NCBI GenBank assembly: GCA_020025655.1
Contig: JAHHRR010000002.1
Span: 5,146 to 69,145 of the forward strand
Source: Oscillospiraceae bacterium
GTDB taxonomy: Bacteria; Bacillota; Clostridia; Oscillospirales; Oscillospiraceae
Reading direction: 5' to 3'
DNA length: 64,000 nt
The notes under the pieces were generated by a model. It saw nothing but the letters and a program-made list of their open reading frames with translations, made no database searches and had not been told where the DNA came from. The position numbers and the translations under genes are program-made. How positions within the stretch are numbered: position 1 is the first letter of the stretch; each line of letters opens with the position of its first letter. Of this stretch, positions 62,353 to 64,000 are shown piece by piece.

Positions 62353-64000
62353 GTGAAGCATGGATTTGTCAAGGTAGGGGCAGCCTCTCCTGTTATAAAG
62401 GTTGCCGATGCTAATTATAATGCTGAGCGTATTATAGAGAGCATCAAAGAAGCCCGTAATCAGGGTGTCAAGGTTCTTGTTTTTCCTGAGCTCAGCCTTA
62501 CCGGCTGCAGCTGCTATGACTTAATAAGCCACAAGGTTATGCTGGAAGGTGCAAAAGAAGCTCTGCTTCATGTTGTTGCCGCTACCAAAGGCATGGATAT
62601 GCTGTGCTTTGTAGGTCTGCCCTATGCAGACGGTGCAAAGCTCTATTCCTGCGCTGCCGTTATCTATAACGGTGAACTTATGGGTCTTGTACCTGCCGAA
62701 AACTGCTATGACGGCGCCTTCACTCCCTCCGCTGTTGAGGAAGCAAAGGAGATTCTTATCGGCGATTATGAGACTCTGCTTCTCACAAGCGACAGCCTCT
62801 TCACCTGCGATGCTCTGCCCGGTCTTTCCGTTGCAGTTGAGCTTGGTGCAGATATGGATGCTGTTATTCCTCCCTGCGTATGGCACGCTCAGGCCGGCGC
62901 AACTCTGATTGCCCGTATGGCATCCTTCCCCGAAACCGTTTCCTCCACTGAAAACGCCGAGCTTAATACCCGCTATGAGTCCAGGCGTCTCCGCTGCGGC
63001 ATGATTACCGCCGCTCCCGGTAAGGGCGAAAGCACTACCGATAATGTTTTCTCCGGTCTCTGCATGGTTTCCGAAAACGGCAAGATTCTTGCTGAGAGCG
63101 AATGCGAAAACTCAATGGCTATCTCCGAGATCGACATTGAGCACATGATGAATCTGAGACGTGAAAAAGGCGGCTTCTATGACGAGGGTTCACACGATGA
63201 GTTCTTCTGGGGCGAAGAGGTTGAAGAAACCAAGCTCACCAGAACCTACAATATGTTCCCCCATATGCCTGAAAAGCTGGAGGATTACCCTGCATACTGC
63301 CGCAGAGTTATCGACATTCAGGTTACCGCTCTTTGCAAGCGCATGGAATATGCCCATCTGGACCACTGCGTTGTCGGTATATCCGGCGGCGTAGACTCCA
63401 CCCTTTGCGTAATGATCTGCGCAATGGCTGTAAAGAGACTGGGTCTGCCTGCTGAAAATGTCGTTGCCTGCACCCTCCCCTGCTTCGGTACTTCTTCCCG
63501 TACCAAGTCCAACGCTATCGTTGTTGCTGAGCAGTGCGGCGCTGAGGTTCGTGTAATTGATATCGGTAAGTCCGTATATCAGCACTTCGACGATATCGGT
63601 CATGCACACGACGATTATTCTATCGCCTTTGAGAACGCTCAGGCCCGTATGCGTACCATGGTTCTCATGGATATTGCCAACAAGGTAAACGGCCTCGATG
63701 TCGGTACTGAAGACCTGAGTGAGTTCATCGACGGCTGGTGCACCTACAACGGTGACCACACCAGTATGTACGACGTTAACATGGGTCTTACCAAGACTCA
63801 GGTTCGTGAGAATGTACGTTACATCGCCGGTGCCTGCGAGGACAAGGTTCTCAAGGCCGCCCTTTACGATGTTCTGGACTGCCCTGTTACTCCCGAGCTT
63901 CTGCCTATCCACGATGACCAGATTGAGCAGAAGAGTGAGGATGCTGTCGGCTCTTACAGCCTTCAGGACTTCTTCACCCACAAGATGCTCATGTGCGGCT
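62353..64000 (+). CDS. nadE: NAD+ synthetase with a degenerate glutaminase domain (3' end cut by window edge)
   Basis: Starts GTG, 7 nt after AGGTG, and runs past the window edge; 549 codons are visible. The C-terminal synthetase domain has GISGGVDSTL as pyrophosphatase P-loop and GWCTYNGDHTSMYDVN. The N-terminal nitrilase domain keeps the first catalytic residue (Glu46 in VFPELSLTG) but Ala115 (LVPAENC) replaces the catalytic Lys and Gly165 (VAVELGAD) replaces the nucleophile Cys of the usual VEICED. It therefore probably cannot use glutamine and may depend on free ammonia or on a partner amidase. Confidence 0.93.
   Translation, partial: MKHGFVKVGAASPVIKVADANYNAERIIESIKEARNQGVKVLVFPELSLTGCSCYDLISHKVMLEGAKEALLHVVAATKGMDMLCFVGLPYADGAKLYSCAAVIYNGELMGLVPAENCYDGAFTPSAVEEAKEILIGDYETLLLTSDSLFTCDALPGLSVAVELGADMDAVIPPCVWHAQAGATLIARMASFPETVSSTENAELNTRYESRRLRCGMITAAPGKGESTTDNVFSGLCMVSENGKILAESECENSMAISEIDIEHMMNLRREKGGFYDEGSHDEFFWGEEVEETKLTRTYNMFPHMPEKLEDYPAYCRRVIDIQVTALCKRMEYAHLDHCVVGISGGVDSTLCVMICAMAVKRLGLPAENVVACTLPCFGTSSRTKSNAIVVAEQCGAEVRVIDIGKSVYQHFDDIGHAHDDYSIAFENAQARMRTMVLMDIANKVNGLDVGTEDLSEFIDGWCTYNGDHTSMYDVNMGLTKTQVRENVRYIAGACEDKVLKAALYDVLDCPVTPELLPIHDDQIEQKSEDAVGSYSLQDFFTHKMLMCG

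Overview
The window reads as chromosomal DNA of an anaerobic, spore-forming member of the Clostridia, probably a gut Oscillospirales/Ruminococcaceae-like Firmicute. The evidence is a SpoIIP sporulation protein, a SleB-type cell-wall hydrolase, a SufCBDSU operon, reverse rubrerythrin, rubredoxin and PerR-like genes, indolepyruvate:ferredoxin oxidoreductase, long-form HPF, strong AGGAGG ribosome sites and many short intrinsic terminators. I see no rRNA, tRNA, CRISPR array, prophage or intact transposon. Both ends cut through genes.

Positions 1-9914 are a uronate (pectin/glucuronan product) catabolic locus on the minus strand. A LacI regulator is followed by a TRAP transporter (dctP, dctQ, dctM), a stand-alone VOC protein and kduI. 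After one plus-strand gene of unknown function come a KDPG aldolase fused to a second VOC domain, kdgK, a KduD-like SDR and a truncated zinc dehydrogenase. Together they make the route from 5-keto-4-deoxyuronate to pyruvate and glyceraldehyde-3-phosphate. Palindromes near the LacI gene are candidate operators. Positions 10.5-14.3 kb hold a mini transcription unit with a 38-codon ORF, a DUF3783 protein, a group II PLP decarboxylase, a PfkB kinase and an unknown protein.

Positions 14.5-20.1 kb are the iron-sulfur region: an Rrf2 regulator with an IscR-like Cys cluster, divergent from sufC-sufB-sufD-sufS-sufU, with paired operators. A second, minimal two-gene system (smsC-smsB) lies at 34.7-36.3 kb. 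Between them are a C1 aminopeptidase, a WYL regulator, a three-domain Xaa-Pro aminopeptidase, an SGNH hydrolase, an MBL-fold hydrolase and a short UvrA-like ABC ATPase with an attenuator-type leader. A 1.8 kb gene-poor stretch (29.0-30.8 kb) carries two diverged copies of an unrecognised RNA cassette, followed by an attenuated leader and iorAB.

Positions 33-48 kb hold a MATE pump, a Zn/Cd efflux set (ArsR regulator, free HMA protein, P1B-ATPase), cardiolipin synthase, two methyltransferases (one RsmI), a zinc-ribbon protein, HPF, a TPR-LRR membrane protein, a polytopic membrane protein and an M29 aminopeptidase. Positions 48-64 kb hold PsiE-like and HD proteins, an oxidative-stress group (short rubredoxin, flavin reductase, reverse rubrerythrin, PerR-like), SpoIIP, a TSCPD protein, SleB, RsmG, an HAD phosphatase, a binding lipoprotein preceded by twin palindromes, an SPFH protein, an orphan HypB, CoaX, a polysaccharide deacetylase, GlyRS and a partial NAD synthetase whose glutaminase domain has lost two catalytic residues.

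The most unusual items are the duplicated RNA/micropeptide cassette, the NadE with a dead glutaminase, the flavin reductase that lacks a start codon and lies one frame off the end of reverse rubrerythrin, the coexistence of SUF and SMS, and the two leader attenuators.
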